This document shows positions 11,729-26,469 of a stretch of 64,000 nt of DNA, piece by piece. Below the pieces are notes generated by a model. That model ran no database searches. It saw nothing but the letters and a program-made list of their open reading frames with translations, and was not told where the DNA came from. The first letter of the stretch is position 1; every line of letters starts with the position of its first letter. The position numbers and the translations under genes were made by a program. The stretch is from Magicicada septendecula (lineage: Eukaryota; Arthropoda; Insecta; Hemiptera; Cicadidae): positions 430,553,479 through 430,617,478 of the forward strand of contig CM068369.1 of the NCBI GenBank assembly GCA_034769895.1. Direction: 5' to 3'.

Positions 11729-14149
11729 CCTAAATAAAAAACGTTACATAACAATATGCACAATGATTTATATCGAACAAAGTGTAAACAAACAATATTG
11801 TACCTGTGCGCGTGACTATGTGCATGCGTGAAACAGATATTTACAAATAATGTGGTAGTATGTGTATGAACATGCGTGTTACGTTGTTATGGTTAGTATG
11901 GGTTACAACGGAGTATTGACCGTTAACTAAATATTATTTGCAAACAATAAAGTAAAAAATACTTATCCCCCTAACATCACATTTTCATGTAAAAAGAAAT
12001 GAATGAAAAATAAACAGTTATCAGGAAAAAGACGAACGCTTGCTTACAAAAGTACAAAACCCATCTCAGATTACCAATGCTAACTTTTCTCTGCTTGGGG
12101 AGGACCAGTATCTTTACTCGTCTTGCAGGTTACATGTTTACTCCAGTTCAGTAAGCTTTGTGTTAATTGTTGCTGCATAATCAGAAGTGCTGTCGGATGA
12201 CTGAGAAGGAACAAATTGTTGAATTATTCGTGAGTTGTGTTTCGTTGTATATATTGTAACATAACAAGATTATGCCCTAGAATAAATATAAATTAATCAC
12301 CAAAATTCGTTGTGAATTATGCCTAAACGCAATTTTTCTTACAGATAATATGCAGAAAAGTATAAAAACAATTTAACAAATAAAGGAATGAAAATAAGAT
12401 GTAACTATTTGAAAATAAATAATAATTTCAATGAGTAAAAAGTAATAAAAAAGGAAATATTATGATAAGTACATGCTATGGGAATAGGAAATAAAAACCT
12501 ATTAATTAATTATTTTAATGACAATGACAAGACTATCAGACGACATGACTATGATTATGACTACTGCACCCAGGAGAGAAGATCAAATGATTAAAAAAAA
12601 AGTAAATAAATGTTAATGTAAATAGAAATATAGTGGATAAGTGTTAATAAGTTAGTAATTAAGAAAGAAAACATTTGTTATGGTATGAGTCTATCAAACC
12701 ATATAGAGGTATGCGAACCTCAAACAGTTATTGTATGTAATCTCACTACAGACTATAAGTGATATAAAAAAAAACAATTAAAATAATATTAAACCCATAA
12801 TTACCAACTACCTAATGTAAGAAAGGTGAAAATAAAGAAAATAACAGTGATTAATGTTAAAAAGCAGTGTATAAGTTTTCAGAATGTTGTGAAGTTAAAG
12901 TGCACAGGAAATAGATCTTGTTATAATATAAACAGTGAGTAACACATGTAATTTATTTAAAATAACTGTGTAACTAACCTAGTAAGATTAAGCAATGTGT
13001 ACAATACACAGTGGAACAACTAGTGGAATATATCCCTAGAAACTAATTATGTACGAGTACATCAGGGCAAGTAAAAATAAGGTTGGAATAAATCATATTA
13101 ATTATAAAGTATAAAAACAATCCTGTGACCCATAAAACATGTTGTGAGGCCAAGAGCTTTACCAAGTGAATCTATAGATATTAAAAGAAGGAAGAAACAG
13201 AGTGGATTGTTGAATTTCAAAGAAGCCAGAACACATATAATTAGAAGCTTAACATTTCTACTAAAAGATAATGTTATATTGTATGTTAATGAAGGAAAGT
13301 TCCGGAAATAATGAAAAGTACACTGGGCTTAATATAAAACACTGAAACTGCAGGCCAGAAGAATTATAACAAGAAAATAATCTGTAAAATTAAACAGCAA
13401 TCTGGTGAGAGGGTTCTATTAGGCTAAAACATACATTTGTTCACTCATTATAAAATTTAAAGTAACTAGAACAGTGAAATGATATAACACAAACACTATA
13501 AACATTATGATTCAGTGTTCAAATTTTTTTTAATTTTTAATTTTTTTTAATTTCATTTTCTCCTTGTACTCTTTTAGTTTGTTCTGATTAGATTAAGTTG
13601 TTTCTTTTGTATAATCCAAAGAACCCATGACACAACACACATACCCAACATAACATTAATGAAACTGATTTATTATTTTTACATTTTCTATAATATGTGT
13701 AGCATGTTGTTATGTATGACTTTGACTGTACATTGACTTTAATTTTTTACTAACCCTGGGAAGGAGCTCTTATTTTATTAAATCTAAAGGAGCTACCGAA
13801 TGAAGAGAAAGGCATTGCATGTCAATGAATTTTAATGTATGTTACAAAGTAAAGAGTAATCATTTGTATATATAAAAAATAATAAAATAAAGCTGAGAAT
13901 TAAAACAAGACTGAACAAGAGTTAATTTTTATTTCACATTACAATATCTATCACACGCTACTCTATTTAAAATATAGATATGGAGAATCATACGTAACTT
14001 CCATGTTCTAAGATTTATGTTTAAAATCATTTACTTGAATTCGGTTCGATAATTTCTAAAAAAATATTCTCCAACCTCAAACTATTTTCACTATTAATAG
14101 ATATTTTTGTTACTATGGGGTAGTCGTTTAATATAGTGTTATTTTCGAG
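11729..14149. other. AT-rich DNA, no gene seen
   Basis: Only short random frames and A/T-rich simple sequence are present. I recognise no repeat family. Confidence 0.4.
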
Positions 14150-14480
14150 TCACTTTATCTATAAAAATTAGGTACTTTATTCTTATAAAGACATTGAATT
14201 ACGCAGATAATCATCCCCCTCCTCAACCGATCCCCTTATTAATGATATTTACACTTTCATAGTAATAGTTTTATCATAAGAACTGACTAAGGTATCTTAT
14301 CATTTAAAATTAAATACTCGTGCTTTACTTTATATCAGCAAAGTACTGTAATTATAAAATTCACCCCTACCTCTTAAATTCCCTTCTCCATTTATAGATA
14401 TCTCATTTACTATTTTACAGTGGATTAATATGACATTATTTTAGGGGCACTTATTTTACAAAATTAAGTACTTTGTAACC
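14150..14480. repeat. Diverged interspersed repeat R, copy 1
   Basis: It is collinear with 17555-17860. Shared landmarks in order are CTTATC..TTTAAAAT, TTTATAGATA, TTTTACAGTGGATTA and AAAATTAAGTACTT. The two copies are perhaps 65-70% alike by eye. The AAATTAGGTACTTTATTCTT segment at its start resembles its own end, suggesting a tandem unit of about 290 bp. No coding sequence is seen. The element class is unknown. Confidence 0.5.
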
Positions 14481-17400
14481 CCTCTTTAACTTAAGCAGTA
14501 AAAAAAAGATTTTTTTTTTTTTTTTTTTAAAGAGGGGCCACAAGTTAATTATAACTAGGCTAAAGCCTAGAGAAGCCAAAAATGCGCTGGATCCAGTGAG
14601 ACGGGACTTGCAATGAAAACTCATGAATTAAACAATTAACAAATCCCTTTTATTATTCTATCTCAGTAAACAAATTAATAATAAAATAAATAAACCCAAC
14701 AGTCATAATCTATAATTCCCTTAAATAGTCAATTAAATAAAGTATACTTTCTCAACAAGGCCACCTGAAAATATTTATTAATACCAAGAAAATAATTTGC
14801 TATGTCGCTTTACAAATGAATTGAAATTTAAAACCATAACTAACCTTGAAATAAAGTTTCCATTAAAATATTAATAAAATATAAAATTATTTTATATGTT
14901 CCTTTTAGAATGCTCCATATAACTTAATGAAGATAAATGGTATAGATTACTTGCTAATATTAATTATAATAATAATTACTCAAACAAATTAAATAAAGTT
15001 TACAGGGTGACAATTCATATACTTGTTATTAAAGTTAAATAAAATAAATTATTTTCTTAAAGAAATGATCAGCAATGATTAATTGAGATAGAATACCTGT
15101 TATAAAAAATGAAAAGGATATACATACATAATTCCATGTATCAACTTTCTTGTATAAAAAGACAAACGAACAAACAAACCCTATATCTAAAGTCCCCACC
15201 AAAAATACACTAAATGCATAATACTTATAACCCCCAAAATGTACACACAAATATACAAACATAACATGTTCCACAATACAAATACATTATACAATAGTAT
15301 ACAATACAATATACATAAGGATCTCTTGCCACGCCCCTTTTTATGTTACCCCCATGGTGTATATAAATTCTTACTTCTTTTATAATTATCCCTGTTAGGA
15401 TTACAATTTACTTTTATATTACCCCCCATGGTGTTGGTTGATTACACATCACGTGTATTAGATAATGCTTAAGCATTCAGTAGTCCCCAGGACATAATAA
15501 CTTTCAAAATGTTGGCTAAGTGCCTAATGCTGTTATCTAATTCTGCCCCACTGTCTCTATTACTGTGAGAAATAAAAAATATTTAAAACAATGAACACCC
15601 CCCAGTTATCATAAATAATTTAAAGAATTTATATATACTGAAACATTGCCAAGTAATAAAAATAGAAATATTGCATAATATTATAACCCTATGAAAAATA
15701 CACTTGGGCCAGAGACCGACATGTTAATTGCCAGTTGATGCAACTTTTAACTTGTCTCAACAACAAGTTAAAAACTGAATGAACATGCATTCCTTCTGGT
15801 TGAAACTTGTGGAAAATGCACCAGCCTACCCCAGAAATTTCTATACAATATGGATTAAACTGATTTTTAAATTTAGAAAATATATATATATGGACTACTA
15901 AATTGAACGCGATAAATTACCAATAGAAAGAATGACTTACAATCTGTAAAGAAACACATATGCTGAAATAAGAGAAAATTATGGGTTTGAATGCAGAACA
16001 GTGTAAGAAGACATGCCAGTCTCTGAGCTGACAATTTTTACCAGAAATTTAATAAAATCTACAATTAATTTTACACCCAGTTCACACACTAAACTTTCCC
16101 ATGAATTGGGGATCCAATTAAATGTTTAAAACTTGAAATGTTGTAGTTGATAGATACATATAGAACTGGTCACTGGGTATTATTGAGTGCTGACTCTATG
16201 TGTACATAATAATTGGTTTTGTATCACCTGATTTCGTCCATGAGGGGTTTTTTTATTAAGGTGACAATCTCGTGGTCGACATTATAGATGTTGGTGTGGT
16301 CCTCCACATTCCTCCGGTAGCGAAGAGGAGCTTTAAGGTGTTAATAGTTCAGCCATGTAGTAGGTCTTGTTCTCGTCTATTGCGGTGGACCCTAATTACA
16401 CACCGTTATATATATTAGCCAGAGTACACAACACAATGCCCCACTAAAGTTTGCACACCCTCCAAAATACATATATAAAGTTAACATAGCTATAGAGCTA
16501 CTTAAATTTAACTTGACAGATTTGTATGACCAACATGCCTTATTTGAAAATCTTTATAACAGTAATTCTTCATAATATTAACATTACCCAATGCGGGTTA
16601 TCCTGTTTGCAATTTGACAATTAATTATGGCTTTGTACCATTTCATAAACTTTATACATATTTTGAATATGTAGATACCACGTGGTTGAGAAGTTATTTC
16701 AAATTACATAGTCTTTACTATCGTAATTAATATGAATTGGACATTATTTACTTTCAAAACGTGCCTCAGTAAGTTTCTAGCTATTAATAAAGTTTTACTA
16801 TTAATTGTAGTAAAACTTGTATGCTATCTAACCCAACTACGCCTTGTGCAATAACTTAAGTGCGTAACACGAATCTCGTTACATCGATGTTAGATAAATT
16901 TTAAACTTAAATTATTTGTATTCAATATACTTTACTTTTTAGTGCCGAGGTTCTCACACGTGAGTGAATATAATTTTATAACGTTTTAAAAACTTTTACC
17001 TTCAAAAGTGTATTTCAAAACCGCCATGCGGTCGCGTACAGGTGAACAGAAATCAACTTACTTAGGCTTATTAAAAACAGTATTCTCCAGTGAAATATTA
17101 TAGTCTATTAATATGGAAGTAAGTGAGACTTACCGCAGTCGTGTAGAGAATTATCTAAACATAGTATGAAGGCTTGAAGGTGTTGAAAATCATCATTTTC
17201 TACCGGAGTGAAAATGGAGTCGACCGTCAACCACGGAGTATTTTGTGAGACGAAATTAAATGGAAGTCACAGCTTCTTCCTCGTTTGCCTACGGCATTTG
17301 TCGCCAGAAAGCAGCACCTGGAGTTTTCATACTGCGGGTAGGCGGCAGGTGCCGACACCGATCAACGCTGTCTAGACTTAATAGGTAGGGCTTATCTTCA

Positions 17401-17554
17401 CGGAAAGAGTGCAGCACGAATTACACCACTGTAATTCCGTACTGCCTATAACTACAGGCCGTATATTCAGTTGTTTTGCGCTGTCTCTCCGCTAGAGATC
17501 GGCCCAACCTCCAATTGTTAATTACTGAAATCGCGCTGAATCTTACAGATTCGG
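14481..17554. other. AT-rich DNA, no gene seen
   Basis: It contains a run of A then T at 14500-14530. A short direct repeat (TACCCCCATGGTGT) occurs near 15346 and 15420. A GC-richer block at 16240-16400 on the - strand resembles LTR U5-type sequence but has no second copy here. The block 17200-17560 is also GC-richer and unexplained. Confidence 0.4.
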
Positions 17555-18062
17555 CACAACTTTACTCTTGTTAAAACGGAAACAATGCTGGCAAACTACC
17601 CCTCCTCCTTAATCGAACAACTCCATTTGGATATATACACTTTTATTGAGTAATAGTTTATTACATGTAATTAATAAAGTGTCTTATCCTTTAAAATGAA
17701 GTAGTTTATTCAATATCAGGAAGGTAATTTTCAAAAAATAACCCCCTCTACCTTCAACTATCCTTTTCATTTATAGATACTTCATCTACCTTTTTACAGT
17801 GGATTAGTGCGATTCTCTTTTCAGAATACTTTATTTATCAAAATTAAGTACTTCACTCTTGTTAAAACGTAAAACGTTGAAGGTGAACTATCTCTTCCCC
17901 TACCGATCTTCGCCAAAATCAATAGGCTTTGAGTCCTCTACAACTCGGGCACATATGCAGAAAACTATTTTATTCTGTTTGAATTTGCGGGAGTTATCTT
18001 TCGCCATAGAAAAATTCTACATACAGAAACACAGACATACAGACAGACAGACACACAGACAA
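17555..18062. repeat. Diverged interspersed repeat R, copy 2
   Basis: It matches copy 1 over 17555-17860 and then repeats the ACTCTTGTTAAAACG / CCCCTACCGATC segment at 17853-17910, about 285 bp after its first occurrence near 17570. It ends in a short CAGA-rich tract (18028-18060). A frame of 107 codons through this region has no recognisable motif and is not called. Confidence 0.5.
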
Positions 18063-18180
18063 TTTTTGGAAATGTCTTTTCTTCATGTTTTGAGGGTAGT
18101 ACAATCAGAATCAGCCCTTATCTCGAACACGATTTTTTTCGCGATCGCCATACATCCCTTTCCTTACGGAACATGGAAGT

Positions 18181-20956
18181 AAGAACTGAATCTACATTTT
18201 CAAAGTTTGTGGCAGTTGTAGTGTACATAAAGAAAACGGAAAACGTACTGACAAAAAAAAGAGAATTATGCAACCCAATTTAACAGCTTAATGTAGCATG
18301 TGTTTTAAAAATCAAATCTAAAGAGATCCGCTGGGGCGCAAGGTGTACATAAAATGTATCCAACTTCCCAAGTTACACGTGCACATAATTTACTGCATTG
18401 TAATTCTACTGACACACTGCTCAAGTAAATGCACTCAGGACTCTACCACCTAACTACATTAGCTATAGTGGATTAATTTGGGATTGTTTCTGTTGGTCTC
18501 TGGTAGGTAAGTAAACCGAAGTTGTATATACTCTGCAACGAGTTCACTGTACTCCACCACTGTTACACCACTGTGAGTTGTAAGTCACATTCTACGCACA
18601 CGTGCGCGCCGTGTGTCCGCGCGTTTGATACGTTCCCCATTTTTTAAAGTCAAAATACATTGTGTAATACGTACATATTTCTTGACCTAACTTGGGAGTC
18701 AACTATTAGTCATGGCAAAAATGAAATGGCAAATCACACATTTGAACACACGCACCCATGCAGCGCACGCACAAAGCAATTCATTTCTTAGGAAAATAAT
18801 TAGCAACCAAAAATTATTTTCATGATTTAAATTATTATTTTAAATTTTAATTATATATCCTAGTAAATTATATTTAATTTAAGCGTTATAATTAACATAA
18901 AATTTATTTGAAATTTAATTGCTGGTAGGCAACACACATCGGAAAGGAGATGATTTGCCAGATCGCGAATCTTAAATAAATTATGTCGTAGCTGAAGTTA
19001 ACAATTGACTGTTTTAGTTGATATTATTCCTCAAACAGTTGTCTTAATTTTGAGTTATATTTAGTGACAGCCTACCATTTATTTAGCAGTACTTACCACA
19101 GAAATAGTATCAAAGGAATCTCTTATTTGAAACGTTTTGGAACTGTAGGCGTGTTTATACAACGACGGAATAATTTTTTTCTATGAAAACAACAAAGGGC
19201 ATACATGTTTAGTTGTTTTTAGTTTATTAATTAGCATTTTCTTTTTAATTTCAATTCCACAAATCGTTACGAATTTATATATTTTGGGGTATTTTTTATT
19301 TACGTAATATACAAATGTTTAACATATTACTGATTTATTAATAACAATAATATTTTGGTTAGGATTAAAGTTAACTGCTTTTAACTACGACTTTCATTAT
19401 ATGAGGTGGTTTGTTTTTATTCTTATCAGTCTGATATGTGTTTGCCTCTTTTTGTTATTAGTTTGTTCATACCTTAACCTCGCTTTGTCTATGTATCTTA
19501 AGAGAATACACTTCTGTCCATATACCCAACGCAACTTTATAGTCTTTCTCACCGGCTAGGTCGTAGGTTTTTGTGTGTTCGTTGCGTTAAGTATATGTGG
19601 TTGCACAATAAACTTATTTTTAAATAGATAAGTGAGACGTTGATGACATAAAATAATTAATTAAAACATTGTAAAAGAATAAAATTAAATTGTAATTGTT
19701 CTTATTAACTGTTGTTCTTATTAGTTATAAATTAACTGTTTATTAAATAATGAAAGAAAATTAATTGATTATTAAAAATTTTAAACCAAACAAATTCTGA
19801 ATATTTTCTTTTATAAGTTTACACACTGAAAAATTACATATCTTTAGTATTGAAGACATATTAATAACATATCGTCATAAATATTTAAATATATATGATA
19901 CAAAAATATAAAATTTGTATAAATTGCTTGGTTGTCTGACTTTTAACCGTTATTAACATTTGAAGTCATAGCAAATAATCTACAACTGTAATATTAAATT
20001 TATCAAGTCAAATAGAATATTGACTATTATTATTTTAATGAAATACTATTTACTTTAAACAATTATTATTATTATTTAAAGGGTACACTTATTTTTTAAA
20101 TTAAACAAAATAACATTATTTTTCACACCAACTTACAATTACGTATTTTACTCTCAATATTTATACTACTTACATTTACGTATTTGTATTACGTAAATAT
20201 AATTGTTTGTCACCTGGGTATTGTTGGAGTTACCGTTGCAAAGCCCTTATTTTGGGTACGTGGGTACGCTTGTGTGAGCGTCTCCTGAATATTGACAATG
20301 ACGAAGATGATAACGATGAGTTATGACGATGATTTCTCTGAGGATCGTTAGCTGCCAGTCTTCTATAGTCTGATGTTGATGGTGGTCCTGCGCCCCTCTA
20401 TCAATAGTGGTGTGTTGCAGATGATGGTGATGATGATGAATTTCTGTGACTGATCAAACTGACATAGTGTCCTCGTGCCCGTGATAAAGTTATTAGCGTC
20501 TTTGCTATGTCGATTAGCAAACGGACGTAATGTCCCAGTCTGTAACTTCTTAACGTCTGTCCTCGTCCAAAATTTCCGGAGGTATTTAGCCTATAGTAAA
20601 TAGCGATTTTGACGTGTCAGATACTGCTTGTAAGATGTTCAATTTGGTCAATTCCTGTATAGTTCCTTTTCAAGTGATCACTTTATTCGCGAGAAAGGAA
20701 ATCTTGCTCTTTAGGCGAGTAGTGCATTGTCTTTATAATTTTTCATTTTTCATTTATAGCCTATATAACATAATTGTTAATTACGTGTTAATTGCTGTAG
20801 TAATTAACTTTAATTTGTATATGGTTTTTATTGTTGCACTTTTCTGAAATAATTTAGCATCACCATACGCGTTTAAATGTACTTATTTTAATAGCGTTCT
20901 TAGAATTGTGATACGTTATTCGTAACAAGTAAAAAACATATTTACAGTATTTTTGC
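18181..20956. other. AT-rich DNA, no gene seen
   Basis: Only imperfect GAT-rich sequence at 20295-20445 stands out. No coding frame or recognised repeat. Confidence 0.4.
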
Positions 20957-22185
20957 TAGAATAGTGCGCCTTCATGTATAATGCGCACCCCGATTACAAT
21001 ACGTGTAATATTTTGCAGAAAAAAAATGTAATTCGTGTATAAGGCCCATCCATATTTGTGGTGAGAAATAATTGAACAAGTTTATTAGGACGCAGAAAAA
21101 TATACATTGTTTGAATATTAGACTGTGCAGAAAAAAGTGTTTCATACAAAATAATAGAAAAAATGCACTTGCCATGCCAATTTATTTGTAAATACAAAAA
21201 AACTGAAATATTAAAATCATATGAAATTTAAGTACACAAGTCATAGTTTTTGTTAAATTTGTTATATTCTTAGTTTTCCACTAACACATATCATTTGTAT
21301 TTATTAACATCATCTGTCGTGTCGTGTTGATCTAACGGGCACAGATTTCGTCACCTTTTTTATCAATTCTCGTGGTCATTGCCATGTAGGAAAAGACAAA
21401 GCACTGGTCTCAATTTGAGACGAATCGAAATTGTTCGTATGCTTGGTTTATACAATAAGCCGATGAAACTCCACAATTTTATTTTCGTACTACGAGGCAA
21501 ACGTTGAGGGTGTACCATTTCAGTAGTAGTAACGGAGAAAGCTCCACTTTATAAAAACTGGACTGGGTGATTTCCTACTTCTGGAAACTTAACTTTTTTT
21601 ACTAAAGAAAGAACTCCAATCACAAGTAGTAAGACTAATTTTCCTTTTTGTTTTCCCGAACATTAGATTCCGCTACATCAAATATACGCGATTCGGCGCG
21701 ATTAACGTTTGCTTTTCTGAATTTTATTACGGATAATTTAATTTAAACTAAACCGCACAGGACGATAGAGATGTTCATTATGACCATACAGTATGTTTCT
21801 CTACAACATACGCAGTACCGGTATTGAACGACTGGAAAAACGACAGACTATCGACGACGAACAAGTACAGTAACAGAATTATACAACAGAGTATCATAAG
21901 TGTGATCAGAGAGTATGTAATTGTATTATAAGTTTACAACTTGAACAAATAACTGTTGGAGAAGGGGTGAAAACTGCGACCCAAATTACCGGTATTTTCA
22001 TTTTACTGTTGCTAGACTCAACGCTGCTAGTTTTAAGCAATGTTACCAACTCTGCCATGCACAGTCTGACCATACATGTGGAGGTCTACAATTGAGCATG
22101 TAAGTTATATTATTCGTGTATGATGCGCACGCCCCCCTCCATTCTCGGGAAGAAAATCTCAGAAAAAAGTGCGCATTATACACGA
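20957..22185. mobile_element. Possible DNA transposon remnant with TIR-like ends
   Basis: GTATAATGCGCAC at the left (about 20979-20991) occurs as its reverse complement, GTGCGCATTATAC, at the right (about 22170-22182), and both sit among further GTGCGC/GATGCGCAC words. The interior of about 1.2 kb has GC-richer patches but no transposase frame that I recognise. The boundaries and class are uncertain. Confidence 0.35.
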
Positions 22186-24549
22186 GAAAACACGGTATTT
22201 ATTTTTATCATGTCGATACCTGATTTTATAACACAAACCAATAATTTAAAGACATCTCCCCTATCGTAGTATAATGCAGGTATGTGTCGGCTCACACACA
22301 CAGACACACATGAATACGACTTACACTGTAAACACAGTCGGGCCAGGTGTTCACTTTTGACAGGCTTCAGCATGTTACTCACCTGTACTTACACGCGCTA
22401 ATTTTTTTAAAACTATTTACCATCCTATCCCTATATTAATTATTTACAAAACACTTCCCTTTTTATAAGACTGAAATAGCAGAGAATTAGCAAAAAGAAG
22501 AATTTAACCGTGAAGCAGAAGACGTTAAATGCGTAGATACAAATTGGAAACAGCTTGAAAAGGAAATGCCAAATGCCGCCAACGAAGCTAGAAAACCCTA
22601 TTGCCACAGGGCTATTGCTGAAATTACCAACTAACAGCCATAACAGCTTCAGCGAATTAATAAAGGCTCTGGAATAACAGTACGATGACCAGCGTCTGTA
22701 AGATGTATAATGTGTTTAACTACAAGCGGCGTGACAATGTTCCCAGGAGAGTTTCCAGGGGTTTGAAAAAAGTGTCGATCAATAGACTAGATTAATTTAT
22801 CCTGGATTTTTGGATGCGGATCGCTTTCTTTACATTTACTGATGGTATCATGAGAGACAGTAAATTACAGCAAGTTAGTGTTAAGAATGGCTCAGAATCA
22901 GGTTCCGACAATATAGCTCAGACGCTCTTGTTCAGGCTCTCCGATTTCAAGCTACCAAGTCAGAAATCTACATTAATAAAATTATGTCATCACGTTGTAA
23001 TCAAACAGCTTCATTATCGTCATAACGGACAAAATAAAGACACGGTTCAGGAATAACAATTATAGCCTATTTAATGTGCAAACAACCGTAGCTGTGACTT
23101 CCGTTAACGGACTACAATGTAAGCCATTAACTTTAATGCGAACAGTAAAGCAACCAAGCGCGAATGTGAGGCAATTCGTTTTGTTAATGTGATGAATTGT
23201 GTTGGCTCAGTAAAGCAAACGGCTTACACAACAGCCATTATCTATGAAGTCTGTAATCTACCCATTTATTTATATACTCTGTTGCAGCCGTTCTTGTCAG
23301 CTGTTGCTGACAGTGTTCTTGTTTACTAAGCAACCAAAGCCTTCTTCTACCTACAGATCACATTAAATTAAACCCTTAGCAGAATATAATAAATTATTGA
23401 ATGGGTATTATAATAATGTTTACGGTTTGCTATAAAGGAGTTAACTCTTTACTCTTTTCACACAACCAATACATAGTCAGGTAAATAAGTCCCATTTAAG
23501 AAAATATACTGTAGCCTATAATATTGTCGTTGACTTTGTATTGGGATTTCTGTTTTACCGTATCCTAGGTTAATTTAGATAATTATTGTAGAAAAATTGA
23601 ACTCATAAATTGATCTACGAATCTCATCTGTTTCTTGGGGTTTTCCTTTACGCTTGTCAAACTATTTATTTTCCTCGTTTTTAATTATGCATGCCGTTCT
23701 TTAAAATTTTTAACATCCAGAAAGGTTTTTAGTAACGTGAAATAAACAAAATGATTTGTTATAATTTTGAACCAAAATTTTATTTTATTACAGCTATTTA
23801 TTGTTTAGGATATGTTTTGTAGTCTACAACTATTACAAAAAAACGTATCAACAAAAACATTTGATTTAGTGTTTAAACAAATGACGGACAAATTATAATC
23901 TCGTCACACTACGAAACTTCATGTGAGAAAATCGAATATTTACCAAAGAAATACGCCTAAATAAAGCTTACCTGTGCCATAGACAAAGGAACAGGGGTAG
24001 CGTACAAGACTGAACGCAGATGATCTTGTAGTCTGTGAAGACTTAAAACTAGCCAAGTACCTAACAAATTCAACGACAGAGTTCTGTAGTAATTGTATGT
24101 TTAAAAAATTATATTATTTGTTCATTGAATATTTGCCTATGAGGAGCTTATGAGGACATTAGGTATGACGTCTGGCGACTAGTCTTGAGTTCTCAGGTAT
24201 AAATTAAATATACGGCGCACCTGAAATGGATAGAAATTACGCACACCATTTCTTTACATGCGTAAATTTATATAAAGTGTTGACATAAATATGTACTATG
24301 CGGTATGAACGTAAAACACGAACGGTATGTATATGTAATTATGAACGTAAAACACATTATACTTAGAACGTGCGTTCGCGCGCCCGCGTATGTAGATAAT
24401 TTTTATGAATACAAAAGTTGATCTATGTAGAAATACAATTATACATCTCAGAGCTCTCAAACTCGAGTGGTTTTATAAACGGTTGAATCTTTAAAATTAG
24501 TTGGAAAACTTTATTTTCAATCTGCTGTAATAGTTATAATCTTCATGAA
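22186..24549. other. No gene firmly supported; weak trace of a retroelement frame near 22500
   Basis: At 22492-22600 (+) there is a short frame with an N-x-W-K-Q-L-E-K-E pattern and A-A-N-E-A-R-K, similar in style to the linker after the endonuclease of some non-LTR elements. It is too short to assign. The 80-codon frame at 22814-23056 has no motif I recognise. Confidence 0.25.
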
Positions 24550-24748
24550 AAGTATTGTGTTTGTGAGTGTGTGTGTTGTGTGTGCGTGTGTGTGTCTGTG
24601 TGAGTGTTTGATGATATAGAAAAATTAAAAGAAATTAAATCATCCTTGTAAGCAGATTCAGTTGTAAATTGTATCTAATCATATTTAAACTTCGGTGGCG
24701 TACATGCTATGTTATATAGTTCCCTGAACAGAAACAAAATTTGTATAT

Positions 24749-24749
<1 letters not shown>

Positions 24750-24791
<42 letters not shown>
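24750..24791. repeat. (CA)n microsatellite
   Basis: An uninterrupted AC repeat of 42 bp. A related TG-rich imperfect tract lies at 24560-24606. Confidence 0.95.
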
Positions 24792-24794
<3 letters not shown>

Positions 24795-26047
24795 ATGGTG
24801 CAAAGCCATCTCAGGTGCCATATCTCTAATACGCATGGGAATTGTGGCGTTATCATATCGTTTTAAAATAACGGATACGGGCACGTAAAATAAAAGTGTT
24901 GAGGAAGATTAAAATATTTCTTAGAATTGTTAAATGAGAAGTGACGTAAGAAACAGTGTAATTAAAAACATTAAAAGCAATTAGAAATTGCAGTTAATAA
25001 CAGTGTACATGTAAGAAGCGTTTTGGAAATAACTGAGACAACAGCTAAAATGGTTGGAATATGTGGTGAGTACAGGAGAAGAAAGATGACATGACCTAAA
25101 GTGGTGAGAAAAGTGGAAAATGGAAGCAACTGTAAGGGCGTAGAACTTAGAAAAGAGTATAAAAGTGAAAGGTCTCAACTGGGCACAAGGCATGAGAATA
25201 TAAAAAAAGGACAGGAAAGGACAATCATATTGACACCTCAGTAAGGAAATAAGTTCTATTTTCACGCTTTTTGCAAATTATGTTAAGTTGACGAAAAATT
25301 TAATGTGTTTTTGTTTACATTTATGTTTTGTATGATTATGTTTTTGTTCATCGATACGTTGTTGCTGTACGATATTTGCTTCAGCTATCAACAAATAGGA
25401 AAATGTTTTATGTTTCCTGTCTGTACTAAACGTGTCCGTTTCGAAACGATTGCTTTTGTTAACTAGAAGCATGACTGCAAATCTGCACGATATAATAAAT
25501 TACCTGAGGAAACTGTGTGACAATAAATCCTGCTAAATCTACTTTTCAGGCAACATATATGTCTCAGCTGTAGTAGAAACTTGCTATAATTTTACACTCC
25601 ATAACCAGCTATTGTATTTAGCTTTACAGTTCCAAGTAGTTCTTGGTTAATTACATGGCCGTGTACAGAAATAGGAACGAACAGCTTATTGCTTTACTGC
25701 TATCAAGATTTAGTCTTAGCGACCGTCGTAAATGTGAAACTCCACGTAAATCCATTGCGTTAGATAAGCTTGTCCGTGCTTTATGTGAAAACAGATATTT
25801 CTGTTTTCTTGTACAATAATTTGTACTGAGTTAGAAACTAAGGCTTACATTTAAAATTTATGTCACATATAGGTATAATGTGAAGATATATTATATCTAA
25901 GAATCTGTTTATTGGAATTTAAAGAGTACATTGCGTTATTATAAACTTTAGGTTAACAAACATCATGTAAAAACAGTCGTGTGAATACAAAGATGCTCTT
26001 AATATTAGCAAAAGGAAAAATTATTTTTGTTAGTTAGTCCTAAATAC
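24792..26047. other. AT-rich DNA, no gene seen
   Basis: Short unrelated frames only. Nothing recognised. Confidence 0.4.
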
Positions 26048-26469
26048 TGTTACGACGGTCTACTTGGTACAGTGGAAAACAAAATACAAGACACCAATGA
26101 AGTCACTAAAAACCAGCTTTAATTGTCACAATTAACAGTTTGTAATCAACAAGTTATTCAACAAGATTATACTCGTATAATAATGCAAATTAAATTTGTC
26201 CACAAGCAATAATAGTGTCAACTAATGGAGTCCCGCACAATAATCACTTTTCACTAATGAAACGCACATCGCCCGAAGTAAACTGAAAACTAAGCGGCAG
26301 ATGTGGGCTATTTATAGTCTGCAGGTTTCCATAATATGCGTCCTAAACAAGCACTCGAAAATTCTAGAGGATACTTCAGCGCGGCCTTGGCAGAAACGCA
26401 CACCGGCAGGACTACTCGAGAAGTTCGTAGAATGACACCAACGTACGCACGATAACGTTCCGCATTACG
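26048..26469 (-). repeat. LTR-like repeat S, copy 1 (probable solo LTR)
   Basis: It is collinear with copy 2 at 31386-31890. On the + strand it starts TGTTACGACGGTCTAC and ends CATTACG. The promoter signals point to the - strand: TATAAATA (complement of 26309-26316), then TCAGT (complement of 26282-26286) about 27-30 nt downstream, the arthropod initiator. I see no internal coding region and no clear target duplication, so it is an old solo LTR or similar. Confidence 0.6.
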
